Of a stretch of DNA of 27,495 bases, positions 1-7,368 are shown piece by piece (position 1 is the first letter of the stretch; the number at the start of each line of letters is the position of its first letter). The position numbers and the translations under genes were made by a program. The notes under the pieces are model-generated. The model was not told the origin of the DNA. It saw only the letters and a list, made by a program, of their open reading frames with translations, and made no database searches. Origin of the DNA: Spyradocola merdavium (GTDB taxonomy: Bacteria; Bacillota; Clostridia; Christensenellales; UBA1750); NCBI GenBank assembly GCA_018711265.1, contig DVIM01000066.1, positions 1 through 27,495 of the forward strand, read 5' to 3'.

Positions 1-131
1 TCAGCCGCGAGGAAGGGGAGAAGGCGCGCGACATCGCCGCGCGATCGCGGCACGTGGCGCTGGGCGGAAACCCGATGTTCAACGAGCGGTACATCGAGAA
101 CATGATGTTCGAATCCAGCGATTGCGACTAA
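1..131 (+). CDS. C-terminal end of a probable RACo/DUF4445-type corrinoid activation protein (partial)
   Basis: Only the last 42 codons are in the window; the frame is open from base 3 and ends at TAA 129-131. The visible tail has a run of charged residues, then ALGGNPMFNERYIENM and a short acidic end. From memory this resembles the C-terminus of the ASKHA-type ATPases (DUF4445, RACo) that reductively reactivate corrinoid proteins, which often end in an F-x-x-x-Y/F-x-x-x-M-x-F pattern. The URO-D-fold methyltransferase relatives just downstream fit this, because such proteins work in corrinoid methyl-transfer systems. With so little sequence the assignment is tentative; the existence of the coding tail is clear. 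Confidence 0.5.
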   Translation, partial: SREEGEKARDIAARSRHVALGGNPMFNERYIENMMFESSDCD

Positions 132-147
132 GTGACGAAAAAAGAGA

Positions 148-183
148 AAAAGGGGCTGCTTTCCGCGCGGAAGGGGCCCCTTT
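148..183 (+). terminator. Hairpin after the partial first gene
   Basis: Nested hairpin: outer arms AAAGGGGC and GCCCCTTT pair perfectly and an inner CTTTCC/GGAAGG stem closes on GCGC. It lies between the first stop codon (131) and the next gene (206). The T-tract is short (TTTCCT), so termination may be partial and the next gene could still be read from upstream. Confidence 0.55.
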
Positions 184-205
184 CCTAAAAAATGGGGGAA
201 AAGCA

Positions 206-1273
206 ATGCGTTATAAACCGGATTGGGACAAGGCGAAGGAAAGATTGACCGCATTCTGGCACCAGGAGATCGTGGACCGCTGCTGCGCCGCGATTTATGT
301 ATACGAAAACGGCGCCAAGGCGCCGGAGCGCGTCGTGCCCGGCACGGACGAGGAGCGCATGCGCTATTGGACGGACCCGGAGGAGATCATCCAGCGCAAC
401 CGCAGGCTCATGGAGAACACCTACTACGCGGGCGAGGCCTTTCCCTGCCTGTTCCTGGACCTGGGCGCGGGCGGCCACGCCGGCTTCTTCAAGGGCGAAA
501 AGCACTACTTCGGCGACTCCATGTGGTTTTTCCCGTCCCTGCAGGAACCGGACGACCTGGAGTTTGACGAAAACAGCTTCCTTTACAAGAAGACGCTGGA
601 GCTGGCGCGCGCCTTTGTCGAGGACAGCAAGGGGGACTACATGGTCTCCATGCCCGACTCTACGGGCAACGCGGACGCCCTCTCCCACCTGATGGGGCCG
701 GACGAGCTGCTGCCCGCCATGATCGAGGAGCCCGAGGCCGTCCAGCGCGCGCTGGCCAAGATCCAGGGGGCCTACGAGCGCATCATGCGCGAGGTCTACG
801 ACATCGTCCGCGACAACAACGAGGGCGGCAGCTGCATCCAGTGGCTGAGCACCTGGGCGCCCGGCATGCACGCGCAGATGCAGTGCGACATGTCCGTGAT
901 GATCTCCAACCCCATGTTTGAGGACTTCATCATGCCGGAGCTGCGCGCGCAGTGCGACCTGCTGGACAACGCGCTCTATCACTTCGACGGCGTGGAGCAG
1001 ATCCGCCACCTGGACAGCCTGCTCTCCATCCCGCGCCTGCGCGCGATCCAGTGGACGCAGGTGGCCGGCCAGGAGCCCTGCACCGAGCACTTCGCGGAGC
1101 TCAAGCGCATCCAGGCGGCCGGGAAGAGCCTGGTCATCCTGGTCACGCCCGACCAGATCCGCCCCATCCTGGAGAACCTCTCCTCCAAGGGGCTGTACCT
1201 GATCACCAACGCCGACTCCCGCGACGAGGCGGACCGGATGCTCCGCGACATCGCGGCCTGGACGCACGACTGA
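206..1273 (+). CDS. URO-D-fold protein, HxDG variant (uroporphyrinogen decarboxylase-like / corrinoid methyltransferase-like)
   Basis: 355 residues. Start ATG 206 follows GGGGGA (194-199); the same frame is open back to 122 but only across the upstream hairpin. The length and the SMPDSTGNADALSHLMGPDEL stretch match the URO-D superfamily, which includes uroporphyrinogen decarboxylase and the MtaA/MtbA methyl-corrinoid:coenzyme M methyltransferases. The C-terminal half (YHFDGVEQIRHLDSLL to the end) aligns by eye with the paralogue at 2917-3966. Where MtaA/MtbA-type proteins have a zinc-binding H-x-C, this protein has H259-x-D261-G. It is the first of four closely spaced plus-strand genes. A role in methyl transfer from a corrinoid protein is inferred from fold and neighbours; the substrate cannot be told. 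Confidence 0.8.
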   Translation: MRYKPDWDKAKERLTAFWHQEIVDRCCAAIYVYENGAKAPERVVPGTDEERMRYWTDPEEIIQRNRRLMENTYYAGEAFPCLFLDLGAGGHAGFFKGEKHYFGDSMWFFPSLQEPDDLEFDENSFLYKKTLELARAFVEDSKGDYMVSMPDSTGNADALSHLMGPDELLPAMIEEPEAVQRALAKIQGAYERIMREVYDIVRDNNEGGSCIQWLSTWAPGMHAQMQCDMSVMISNPMFEDFIMPELRAQCDLLDNALYHFDGVEQIRHLDSLLSIPRLRAIQWTQVAGQEPCTEHFAELKRIQAAGKSLVILVTPDQIRPILENLSSKGLYLITNADSRDEADRMLRDIAAWTHD

Positions 1274-1305
1274 CGATGCGCCTTTGCGCAGGGAGGAAAA
1301 AACGG

Positions 1306-1821
1306 ATGGGCATACTCGTCTGCGGACTCAACGGGAGCGGAAAGAGCACGCTCGGCCGCGCCCTGGCCGCCGCGCTGCGCCTCCGCTTTCTGGACAGCGA
1401 GGACCTCTACTTTCCCGACGGCCGCTTTGACGCGCCGCGCACGCGGGAGGAATTTCTGGCGGCGCTGGACGCCGCGACGCGGGAGGGGGACTTCGTCTTT
1501 GCCTCGGTCAAGGGCAACGGTGTGCAGGCGCTGCGTGAGCGCATCTCCCTGGCCATATGGGTGGACGCGCCCCGGGAAACGCGGCTCCAGCGCGTGCGGG
1601 AGCGGTCCTTTCGCCGGTTTGGGGAGCGGATGCTCCCGGGCGGGGACCTGTACGCGGCGGAGGAGCGGTTCTTCGCCCAGGTCGCGTCGCGGTCCGACGA
1701 GGAGATGCGCGCCTGGGCGGCGCAGCTGCCCTGGCCCGTGCTCCGCGTGGACGGAACGCGCCCCGTGCAGGCGCTCGTCCCGGAGATTTGCACCTGGATT
1801 TCCGAAACGACAGGATTGTGA
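1306..1821 (+). CDS. Small P-loop kinase / AAA-type NTPase
   Basis: 171 residues, starting at ATG 1306 behind GGGAGG (1291-1296); an alternative ATG at 1276 would add ten basic residues but has no comparable ribosome binding site. The N-terminus is a textbook Walker A loop, G7-LNGSGKST, followed by a short helix and an acidic D-x-E-D-L-Y stretch. Size and layout resemble gluconate/shikimate-kinase-like small-molecule kinases, and a basic RERSFRRFGER segment in the second half could be a lid. No specific substrate is recognisable. It lies between two URO-D-fold genes, 12 bp before the next start, so it is probably co-transcribed and may phosphorylate a metabolite of the same pathway (inference). 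Confidence 0.75.
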   Translation: MGILVCGLNGSGKSTLGRALAAALRLRFLDSEDLYFPDGRFDAPRTREEFLAALDAATREGDFVFASVKGNGVQALRERISLAIWVDAPRETRLQRVRERSFRRFGERMLPGGDLYAAEERFFAQVASRSDEEMRAWAAQLPWPVLRVDGTRPVQALVPEICTWISETTGL

Positions 1822-1833
1822 GGAGGATTTTCT

Positions 1834-2901
1834 GTGGAAAAGACCATGACCAGCCATGAGCGCTTCCAGCGCATGTACGAACACCGGGAGGCGGACCGCG
1901 TGCCGGTTCTCGATTCGCCCTGGAGCCAGACCATCGACCGCTGGGTCGAGGAGGGGATGCCCACGCGCGACTACGTCGGCTACTTTGACCTGGACCGCGT
2001 GGCCACGATCACCACCGACAACTCGCCGCGCTACCCGCAGCAGATCCTCGAGGAGACGGACGACTACGTCATCGTCAAGACCGCCTGGGGCGTGACGCAC
2101 AAGACCTGGAAGAAGCACGGCTCCACGCCGGAGTTCCTGGACTTCACCATCACCGACGCGGAAAAGTGGCTCGACGCCAAGAAGCGCATGACCTTTGACC
2201 CCTCCCGCGTCAACTGGGACTACCTCAAGCAGAACTACCCCATCTGGAAGCGGGACGGCTATTGGATCAGCGCGCAGATGTGGTTCGGCTTTGACGTCAC
2301 CCACAGCTGGATGGTCGGCACCGAGCGCTTCCTCATCGCGCTGATCGAGGACCCGGACTGGTGCCGCGACATGTACGAGACGCACATGAAGCTCGACATG
2401 CAGCTCCTGGACGCGGTCTGGGACGCGGGCTACCACTTTGACGAGGTCTTCTGGTACGACGACATGGGGTATAAGAACAACCAGTTCTTCTCCGTCAAGA
2501 CCTACCGGGAGATGGACAAGCCCTACCACAAGGCCGCGGCGGACTGGGCGCACGAGAAGGGCGCCAAGGTGCGCATGCACTCCTGCGGCGACGTCAACCC
2601 CTTTGTGCCGGAGCTGATCGAGATCGGCGTGGACGCGCTGAACCCGCTGGAGGTCAAGGCCGGCATGAACCCCGTCGCCCTCAAGCAGAAGTACGGCGAC
2701 AAGCTCGTCTTCCACGGCGGCATCAACGCCGTGCTCTGGAGCAAGCCGGACGAGATCCGCGCCGAGATCGAGCGCGTGGTGCCCGTCATGAAGCAGGGCG
2801 GCGGCTACATCTTCGCCTCCGACCACTCCATCCCGGACAACATCAGCCTGGAAAACTTCAAGCTCGTGCTCGAGACGCTGCGCCGCGTGGGCAGCTACTA
2901 A
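1834..2901 (+). CDS. URO-D-fold methyltransferase-like protein with canonical HxC motif
   Basis: 355 residues. The start is GTG 1834, seven bases after AGGAGG (1821-1826); the in-frame ATG at 1846 is too far from that site. The protein has the URO-D family pattern: an N-terminal R-x-P-V segment, a W-rich middle, MHSCGD with H249 and C251 (the H-x-C zinc-ligand motif of MtaA/MtbA-like methyltransferases), FHGGIN, and a C-terminal GGGYIFASDHSIPDN. The third zinc cysteine of MtaA/MtbA would fall in this last stretch, where D330 and H331 are found instead. It is flanked by two relatives in which H-x-C is replaced. Probably a corrinoid-dependent methyltransferase or a URO-D-like enzyme of unknown substrate. 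Confidence 0.85.
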   Translation: MEKTMTSHERFQRMYEHREADRVPVLDSPWSQTIDRWVEEGMPTRDYVGYFDLDRVATITTDNSPRYPQQILEETDDYVIVKTAWGVTHKTWKKHGSTPEFLDFTITDAEKWLDAKKRMTFDPSRVNWDYLKQNYPIWKRDGYWISAQMWFGFDVTHSWMVGTERFLIALIEDPDWCRDMYETHMKLDMQLLDAVWDAGYHFDEVFWYDDMGYKNNQFFSVKTYREMDKPYHKAAADWAHEKGAKVRMHSCGDVNPFVPELIEIGVDALNPLEVKAGMNPVALKQKYGDKLVFHGGINAVLWSKPDEIRAEIERVVPVMKQGGGYIFASDHSIPDNISLENFKLVLETLRRVGSY

Positions 2902-2916
2902 GGAGGGGAGAAGCGC

Positions 2917-3966
2917 ATGGCCGTGGACTTTGACCGGGACCGCATGGAAGCGGTCCTGGACGCGCACGAAAGGTGGTGGCGCGGCGAGCTGGACCGCCCC
3001 CTGGTGAAGGTCGTCCTGGAGAAGGACCTGCCCCGGGTGCGCGCGCTCTGCCAGGCGAACTGCCACGAGGTGGACCGCCCGGCCGAGGCGGTCGTCGACG
3101 CGATCGACGGGGAGCTCAGCCGCTGCACCTTCCTCGGCGACGCCTTCCCGATGGTGGACTTTGCAGCCTTCGGGCCGGGGGTGCTCGCGGCGCTGTGCGG
3201 CGCCCGGCTGGACAACGCCACCGGCGGCGTCTGGTTCTTCCCGGACAAGGAGCGCCCGATCGAGGAGATCTCCATCCGCTACGACCCGGAAAACCCCTGG
3301 GCGCGCCGCATCAAGGACCTCTACCGCGCCGGGCTGGCCAAGTGGGAGGGAAAGGTGCTCCTGGGCCTGCCGGACCTGGGCGGCGTGCTGGACGTGGTGG
3401 CGACCTTCCGCGGGAGCGAGAACCTGCTGCTGGACCTCTACGACGCGCCGGAGGAGGTCCTGCGCCTGGCGCAGGAGGCGCAGGACGCGTGGTACGCGGC
3501 GTTTGACGACTTCTGCGCGGTGCTCTCGCCCCAGCGCGGAACGACGCATTGGTCCGGCCTGGCCAGCCGCGAGCCCTCCTACATCCCCCAGTGCGACTTC
3601 TGCTACATGATCGGCAACCTGATGTTCCGGGAGTTCGTGCTGCCCACGCTTCGGCGGGACGTCGAGCGCCTGGCCCACAGCATCTACCACCTGGACGGCG
3701 TCGGCGAGCTGCGCCACCTGGACGACGTGCTCGCGCTGGAGGCGCTCGAGGCGGTGCAGTGGGTGCCGGGCGACGGCCAGCCGGGCGCAGGGCACTGGAT
3801 CGACGTCTACCGCCGCATCACCGCCGCGGGCAAGGGCATGTGGATCGTGGGCGGGCCCAAGGACTACCTGGAGGCCCTGGACGCCCTGCATGGGACGCCG
3901 TACTTTGCCTGCTCCCTGCCCGAGTCGGAGCGGGACTTCGCACAGACGATTCTCAACGCGCGCTGA
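2917..3966 (+). CDS. URO-D-fold protein, second HxDG variant
   Basis: 349 residues. ATG 2917 follows AGGAGGGGAG (2901-2910), which begins at the last base of the preceding gene's stop codon. It is a diverged paralogue of the protein at 206-1273: YHLDGVGELRHLDDVL corresponds to YHFDGVEQIRHLDSLL, and the segments after it (AVQW, ITAAGKGMWIV) align throughout. The motif at the zinc-site position is H258-x-D260-G, not H-x-C. Function is unknown; it may be a partner subunit or an enzyme for a different substrate in the same operon. A strong terminator follows, so this is the last gene of the cluster. Confidence 0.8.
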   Translation: MAVDFDRDRMEAVLDAHERWWRGELDRPLVKVVLEKDLPRVRALCQANCHEVDRPAEAVVDAIDGELSRCTFLGDAFPMVDFAAFGPGVLAALCGARLDNATGGVWFFPDKERPIEEISIRYDPENPWARRIKDLYRAGLAKWEGKVLLGLPDLGGVLDVVATFRGSENLLLDLYDAPEEVLRLAQEAQDAWYAAFDDFCAVLSPQRGTTHWSGLASREPSYIPQCDFCYMIGNLMFREFVLPTLRRDVERLAHSIYHLDGVGELRHLDDVLALEALEAVQWVPGDGQPGAGHWIDVYRRITAAGKGMWIVGGPKDYLEALDALHGTPYFACSLPESERDFAQTILNAR

Positions 3967-3974
3967 GGCGCGGA

Positions 3975-4005
3975 GCCGGACGGTCGAGGCCGCCCGGCCT
4001 TTTTT
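3975..4005 (+). terminator. Rho-independent terminator ending the URO-D gene cluster
   Basis: GCCGG-A-CGG pairs with CCG-C-CCGGC around a TCGAGG loop (one A/C mismatch), followed by CTTTTTTAT. It begins 9 bases after the stop codon of the last URO-D-fold gene. Confidence 0.85.
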
Positions 4006-4042
4006 ATAGGTTTCCCCTATATCAGTAGATAATGGATTCGTA

Positions 4043-4073
4043 TTGTACATGGAGAAGGGGGGAGGACTATACT
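4043..4073 (+). promoter_or_regulatory. Promoter of the cupin-AKR-CMD operon (long 19-bp spacer)
   Basis: TTGTAC (4043-4048) and TATACT (4068-4073) are separated by 19 bp in a locally AT-rich stretch between the terminator and the first gene. A 19-bp spacer is longer than the usual 17 and is typical of promoters activated by MerR-family proteins; no MerR gene is in the window. Confidence 0.55.
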
Positions 4074-4106
4074 AAAGGGGAAGTCAAGCGAAAGGACGGG
4101 AGAACG

Positions 4107-4544
4107 ATGAGAGAGAAGAATTCGGAAGAATTTGCCAAGGTGAACCTGTTCGGCCTGGGACAGGCGAACACCGCATTTGCGAAGTACTTCATCGGGGATT
4201 CGTTTTTGAACCCCCTGACCGCGCCGGGGGAGAGCGCCGTGGGCCTGGCCAACGTCACCTTTGCGCCCGGCTGCCGCAACAACTGGCACATCCACCACGC
4301 CAAGCGCGGCGGCGGCCAAATCCTGATCTGCACCGCGGGCAGCGGCTGGTACCAGGAGGCGGGCAAGGCGGCCGTGAGCCTGGAGCCGGGCGCGGTGATC
4401 GTCATCCCCCCGGAGGTCAAGCACTGGCACGGCGCGAAGAAGGACAGCTGGTTTGCGCACATCGCGGTCGAGATCCCGGGCGAGGAGACGGGCAACGAGT
4501 GGCTGGAACCCGTGGACGACGCGGCCTACGGCGCGCTGGAGTAA
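4107..4544 (+). CDS. Cupin-domain protein
   Basis: 145 residues. ATG 4107 is preceded by a modest AGGACGGGAG site; the frame is open back to 4032 but that start would lie upstream of the promoter. The single cupin barrel shows the first metal motif as W-H61-I-H63-H64 in a G-x5-H-x-H arrangement (the usual glutamate is not evident) and the second as PPEVKH106WH108. Small cupins of this type are often found beside carboxymuconolactone decarboxylase and aldo/keto reductase genes, as here, and probably bind a metal for isomerase- or oxygenase-like chemistry on small organic acids. First gene of a three-gene operon; the next gene starts 13 bp later. Confidence 0.85.
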   Translation: MREKNSEEFAKVNLFGLGQANTAFAKYFIGDSFLNPLTAPGESAVGLANVTFAPGCRNNWHIHHAKRGGGQILICTAGSGWYQEAGKAAVSLEPGAVIVIPPEVKHWHGAKKDSWFAHIAVEIPGEETGNEWLEPVDDAAYGALE

Positions 4545-4557
4545 AGGGGAGGGCAGC

Positions 4558-5604
4558 ATGGAAACCAGAACCTTGGGCAACAGCGACCTGCGCGTGTCGC
4601 GCATCTGCATGGGCTGCATGGGGTTTGGCGATCCCGGGCGCGGCCAGCACGCCTGGACCCTGGACGAGGAGCACTCCCGCCAGATCCTCCGCCGCGGGCT
4701 GGAATTGGGCGTGAACTTCTTCGACACGGCCATCGCCTACCAGAGCGGCACGAGCGAGCAATACCTCGGCCGCGCGCTGCGCGACTTTGCCCGGCGGGAC
4801 GAGGTGGTCGTGGCGACCAAGTTCCTGCCGCGCACGCCGCAGGAGATCGAAGCGGGCGTCAGCGCGCGGGAGCACATCGAGTCGAGCCTGAACACGAGCC
4901 TGAAGAACCTGGGCATGGACTATGTGGACCTGTACATCTACCACATGTGGGACTACGCGACGCCGCTGTACGACATCCTGGAGGCGCTCGACCGCGTCGT
5001 GCGCGCGGGCAAGGCGCGCTACATCGGCATCTCGAACTGCTTTGCCTACCAGCTGGCCAAGGCCAACGCCCTGGCCGCGCGCGAGGGCTTTGCCCCGTTC
5101 GTCTCCGTCCAGGGGCACTACAACCTGCTCTTCCGCGAGGAGGAGCGCGAGATGGCGCGCCTTTGCGCGGAGGACAACATCGCCATGACGCCCTACAGCC
5201 CGCTGGCGGGCGGCCGCCTCTCCAAGCGCCCCGGAGAGACCTCCAAGCGCCTGGCGGAGGACGACTACGCCAAGCTCAAGTACGACGCGGCGGCGGACCT
5301 GGACCGCCCGATCCTGGAGCGCGTGGCGGAGGTGGCGGACAAACGCGGCGTGAGCATGACGGAGGTCGCGCTCGCCTGGCTGCTGACAAAGGTCACCGCC
5401 CCGGTCGTCGGCACGACGAAGCTCTCGCACGTCGAGGGCGCGGCCCGCGCGGCCGATCTGCGCCTTTCGCAGGAGGAGTGCCGGTACCTCGAGGCGCTCT
5501 ACCGGCCGCACGCCCTGGTGGGCGTCATGGCGCAGAACACGCCCGCCGCCGCAAAGCAGCCGCACGTTTGGTCCACGGGCGATCAGCAGATCGCGCAGCC
5601 CTGA
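4558..5604 (+). CDS. Aldo/keto reductase
   Basis: 348 residues. ATG 4558 follows AGGGGAGGG. The (beta/alpha)8 AKR catalytic tetrad is intact: D56 and Y61 in FFDTAIAY, K88 in VVVATKF and H129 in LYIYHMW. YIGISNC and the C-terminal VVGTTKLSHVEG stretch fit NADPH binding in the bacterial YajO/AKR-like group. It should reduce an aldehyde or ketone to an alcohol with NADPH in the cytoplasm. It lies between the cupin and CMD-family genes, in the order common for such clusters, suggesting one detoxification or catabolic unit. The exact substrate is unknown. Confidence 0.92.
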   Translation: METRTLGNSDLRVSRICMGCMGFGDPGRGQHAWTLDEEHSRQILRRGLELGVNFFDTAIAYQSGTSEQYLGRALRDFARRDEVVVATKFLPRTPQEIEAGVSAREHIESSLNTSLKNLGMDYVDLYIYHMWDYATPLYDILEALDRVVRAGKARYIGISNCFAYQLAKANALAAREGFAPFVSVQGHYNLLFREEEREMARLCAEDNIAMTPYSPLAGGRLSKRPGETSKRLAEDDYAKLKYDAAADLDRPILERVAEVADKRGVSMTEVALAWLLTKVTAPVVGTTKLSHVEGAARAADLRLSQEECRYLEALYRPHALVGVMAQNTPAAAKQPHVWSTGDQQIAQP

Positions 5605-5631
5605 GCGACGAGGAAAGGAAGCGATTTTTTC

Positions 5632-6327
5632 ATGGACGAAAGGCGATTGGACCCGGAGTTTTCCGAGCGCATGGAGGCGTTTTTGCAGGAGGTGCGCAGC
5701 GAGCCCGGCCAGGAGCTGCCGGCGCGCACGCGCAGCCTGGCGGTCCTTGCGGCGCTGCTCGGCTGCCAGGGCCTCGACGAGTTCCGGCGCGCGCTGTCCG
5801 AGGCGCTGGAGGCGGGGCTTGCCCCCGTGGAGGTCAAGGAGGCCGTCTACCAGGCGGTGGACTACCTCGGCATCGGGCGCGTGCGGCCGTTCCTGACGGC
5901 GGTCAACGAGATCCTGCTGGCGCGGGGCGTCGCGCTGCCCCTGCCCGGCCAGGCCACCACCACGATGGAGGACCGCCTGCAGAAGGGTGAACAGGCGCAG
6001 GTGGACATCTTCGGCGAGGGGATGCGCGGCGCCTGGAAGCAGGGCCACGTCAACCGGTGGCTCGCGGCGAACTGCTTTGGCGACTACTACACGCGCGGCG
6101 GGCTGGACCTCAAGGACCGGGAGATGATCACGTTCTGCTTCCTCGCGGCGCAGGGCGGATGCGAGCCGCAGCTCACCGCGCACGCCGGCGGAAACATGAA
6201 CCTGGGCAACGACGAGGCGTTCCTGACGCGCGTGGTCTCCCAGTGCCTGCCCTACATCGGCTATCCGCGCAGCCTCAACGCGCTCGCCTGCGTGCGCAAG
6301 GCCGCGGAAGCGCGCAAAAACTCCTGA
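5632..6327 (+). CDS. Carboxymuconolactone decarboxylase (CMD) family protein, two repeats
   Basis: 231 residues; ATG 5632 with AGGAAAGGA about 12 bases upstream. Two CMD/AhpD-like helical repeats are visible: roughly residues 25-105 (LPARTRSLAVLAALLGCQG...VKEAVYQAVDYLGIGR) and 125-225 (LDLKDREMITFCFLAAQGGCEPQLTAHAGGNMNLG...CLPYIGYPRSLNAL). The first repeat has one cysteine and no C-x-x-C, so AhpD-type peroxidase chemistry is unlikely. A decarboxylase/lactonase-like or structural role with the neighbouring cupin and AKR is more plausible. Last gene of the operon, followed by a strong terminator. Confidence 0.85.
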   Translation: MDERRLDPEFSERMEAFLQEVRSEPGQELPARTRSLAVLAALLGCQGLDEFRRALSEALEAGLAPVEVKEAVYQAVDYLGIGRVRPFLTAVNEILLARGVALPLPGQATTTMEDRLQKGEQAQVDIFGEGMRGAWKQGHVNRWLAANCFGDYYTRGGLDLKDREMITFCFLAAQGGCEPQLTAHAGGNMNLGNDEAFLTRVVSQCLPYIGYPRSLNALACVRKAAEARKNS

Positions 6328-6342
6328 AAACCGCAAAAATAT

Positions 6343-6382
6343 AAGCGCCGGAGCAGAGATCTTCTGCTCCGGCGCTTGTTTT
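6343..6382. terminator. Bidirectional terminator between the CMD operon and tRNA-Arg
   Basis: Perfect 15-bp stem (6343-6357 with 6363-6377) and a 5-nt loop. GTTTT follows on the plus strand and TATATTTTT on the minus strand, so it can stop both the CMD operon and the minus-strand tRNA transcript. Confidence 0.9.
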
Positions 6383-6458
6383 GGCACCCCCGGCTGGGTT
6401 CGAACCAGTGGCCTGTCGCTTAGGAGGCGACCGCTCTATCCAACTGAGCTACGGGGGC
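6382..6458 (-). tRNA. tRNA-Arg, anticodon CCT
   Basis: 77 nt on the minus strand with CCA encoded. Arms: acceptor GCCCCCG with CGGGGGT (G1/T72 wobble), D arm GCTC...GAGC, anticodon stem GTCGC/GCGAC around loop CTCCTAA, T arm ACTGG-TTCGAAC-CCAGC, discriminator G. The anticodon CCT reads AGG. AGG is not prominent in the strongly GC-biased genes here. Confidence 0.96.
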
Positions 6459-6486
6459 GTATGCAAGCCGTATGCGGACCGTTTCT

Positions 6487-6515
6487 ATTATAGGCGAAGC
6501 TCGGCGCATTGTCAA
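6487..6515 (-). promoter_or_regulatory. Consensus promoter of tRNA-Arg
   Basis: On the minus strand TTGACA (6515-6510), exactly 17 bp, then TATAAT (6492-6487), ending about 28 bp before the tRNA 5' end at 6458. A full sigma-70/sigma-A consensus, as expected for a stable RNA gene. Confidence 0.9.
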
Positions 6516-6516
6516 A

Positions 6517-6550
6517 TAGAAAAGTGCGGCGCCCGCAGGGGACGCCGCAC
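6517..6550 (-). terminator. Terminator of the MBL-fold hydrolase gene
   Basis: GTGCGGCG (6550-6543) pairs with CGCCGCAC (6531-6524) on the minus strand, followed by TTTTCTATTT. It starts 12 bp after the stop codon of the hydrolase gene, and its T-tract abuts the -35 box of the tRNA promoter. Confidence 0.85.
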
Positions 6551-6562
6551 CGGGGAAGGGGA

Positions 6563-7297
6563 CTACAGTTTGTCCGGCGTGTAGAGCACCCAGGTATCCG
6601 GGCGCATGTAGTGGCGCTTGGCCGTGCCGCCAAACCAGGCGAAGTCGTCGTCGCCGGCGCCCTTTGCCGCAAGGATCGCGCGGATGCTCGCCTTCATCTC
6701 GTCGATGTAGGCCGCGGGCACGCCCTCGACGTTGTGGCCGGTGTGCAGCTCGGTAAACGCCGGGCGGATCGGGTCCAGCGCGTTCAGGCTCTCGAGGTAG
6801 TCCGCGAGCTTTGTGGATTCGCCAAGCTGCATCCAGAGCTGGCCGTTGATCGCGTCGCCGGAGAAGAGATAGCCCGCCTGGCGGTCCAGCAGCGCGATGG
6901 AGCCCCGCGTGTGGCCGGGGATGTGCACAACCTCCAGCGTGCGGCCGCCCAGGTCCACCGTCTCGCCCGCCTCGATGGGGCGAACCGGGCAGGAGGGCAG
7001 GTGCAGCGGGTGGTTGGCGAAGTGCGCCTTGTACAGGTCCATGTCCGCCGGGTGCAGGTACGCCTCGTCAAAGTAGGCGTTGCCCCAGATGTGGTCGCAG
7101 TGGCCGTGCGTGTTGAGGACGATCAGGGGAAGATCCGTGATCTCCCGCACGATGGCCTTCAGATCCTCGTGGCCGTTGACCGTGTCGATGACGGCCGCGC
7201 GCTCCTTGCCGCGCACCACGTAGCAGACGGATTCGCCCGCGTCGTCAATGCAGGTGATCTCCGGGGTCAGGGAATGCAGAACCGCTCTGCGCTTCAT
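6563..7297 (-). CDS. MBL-fold metallo-hydrolase
   Basis: 244 residues. ATG 7297 has a GGAGGT site (7313-7308) ten bases upstream; a GTG at 7309 overlaps that site and is rejected. The metallo-beta-lactamase fold is shown by T-H64-G-H66-C-D68-H69 (two-metal site), IPGHTRGS with the next histidine, FSGDAIN with the bridging aspartate, and the late histidine in LHTGHN. This is the general glyoxalase II/lactonase-like group; the substrate is not recognisable. It has its own promoter and terminator but may also be reached by read-through from the MutS2-family gene 71 bp upstream. Confidence 0.9.
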   Translation of the reverse strand: MKRRAVLHSLTPEITCIDDAGESVCYVVRGKERAAVIDTVNGHEDLKAIVREITDLPLIVLNTHGHCDHIWGNAYFDEAYLHPADMDLYKAHFANHPLHLPSCPVRPIEAGETVDLGGRTLEVVHIPGHTRGSIALLDRQAGYLFSGDAINGQLWMQLGESTKLADYLESLNALDPIRPAFTELHTGHNVEGVPAAYIDEMKASIRAILAAKGAGDDDFAWFGGTAKRHYMRPDTWVLYTPDKL

Positions 7298-7332
7298 GGC
7301 AGAATCCACCTCCGTCTTTCTCGTTTTCCTCC

Positions 7333-7361
7333 AGTATACGCCCGGCGGCGCGTTTGTGCAA
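7333..7361 (-). promoter_or_regulatory. Promoter of the MBL-fold hydrolase gene
   Basis: TTGCAC (7361-7356), 17-bp spacer, TATACT (7338-7333) on the minus strand, in the short gap after the MutS2-family stop codon and about 20 bp before the hydrolase ribosome binding site. Confidence 0.75.
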
Positions 7362-7368
7362 GGGCCGG

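Noticed and set aside
979..4050. Very long open frame (1,023 codons) on the minus strand opposite the URO-D cluster, and similar long antisense frames elsewhere (for example 4417-6387, 17880-20744, 22430-24739)
   Set aside because: They lie opposite clearly recognisable genes, have low-complexity Ala/Arg/His-rich translations and no family motifs. They arise from the high GC content.
6563..7309. GTG at 7309 as start of the MBL-fold protein
   Set aside because: The GTG is part of the GGAGGT ribosome binding site itself; ATG 7297 has correct spacing.
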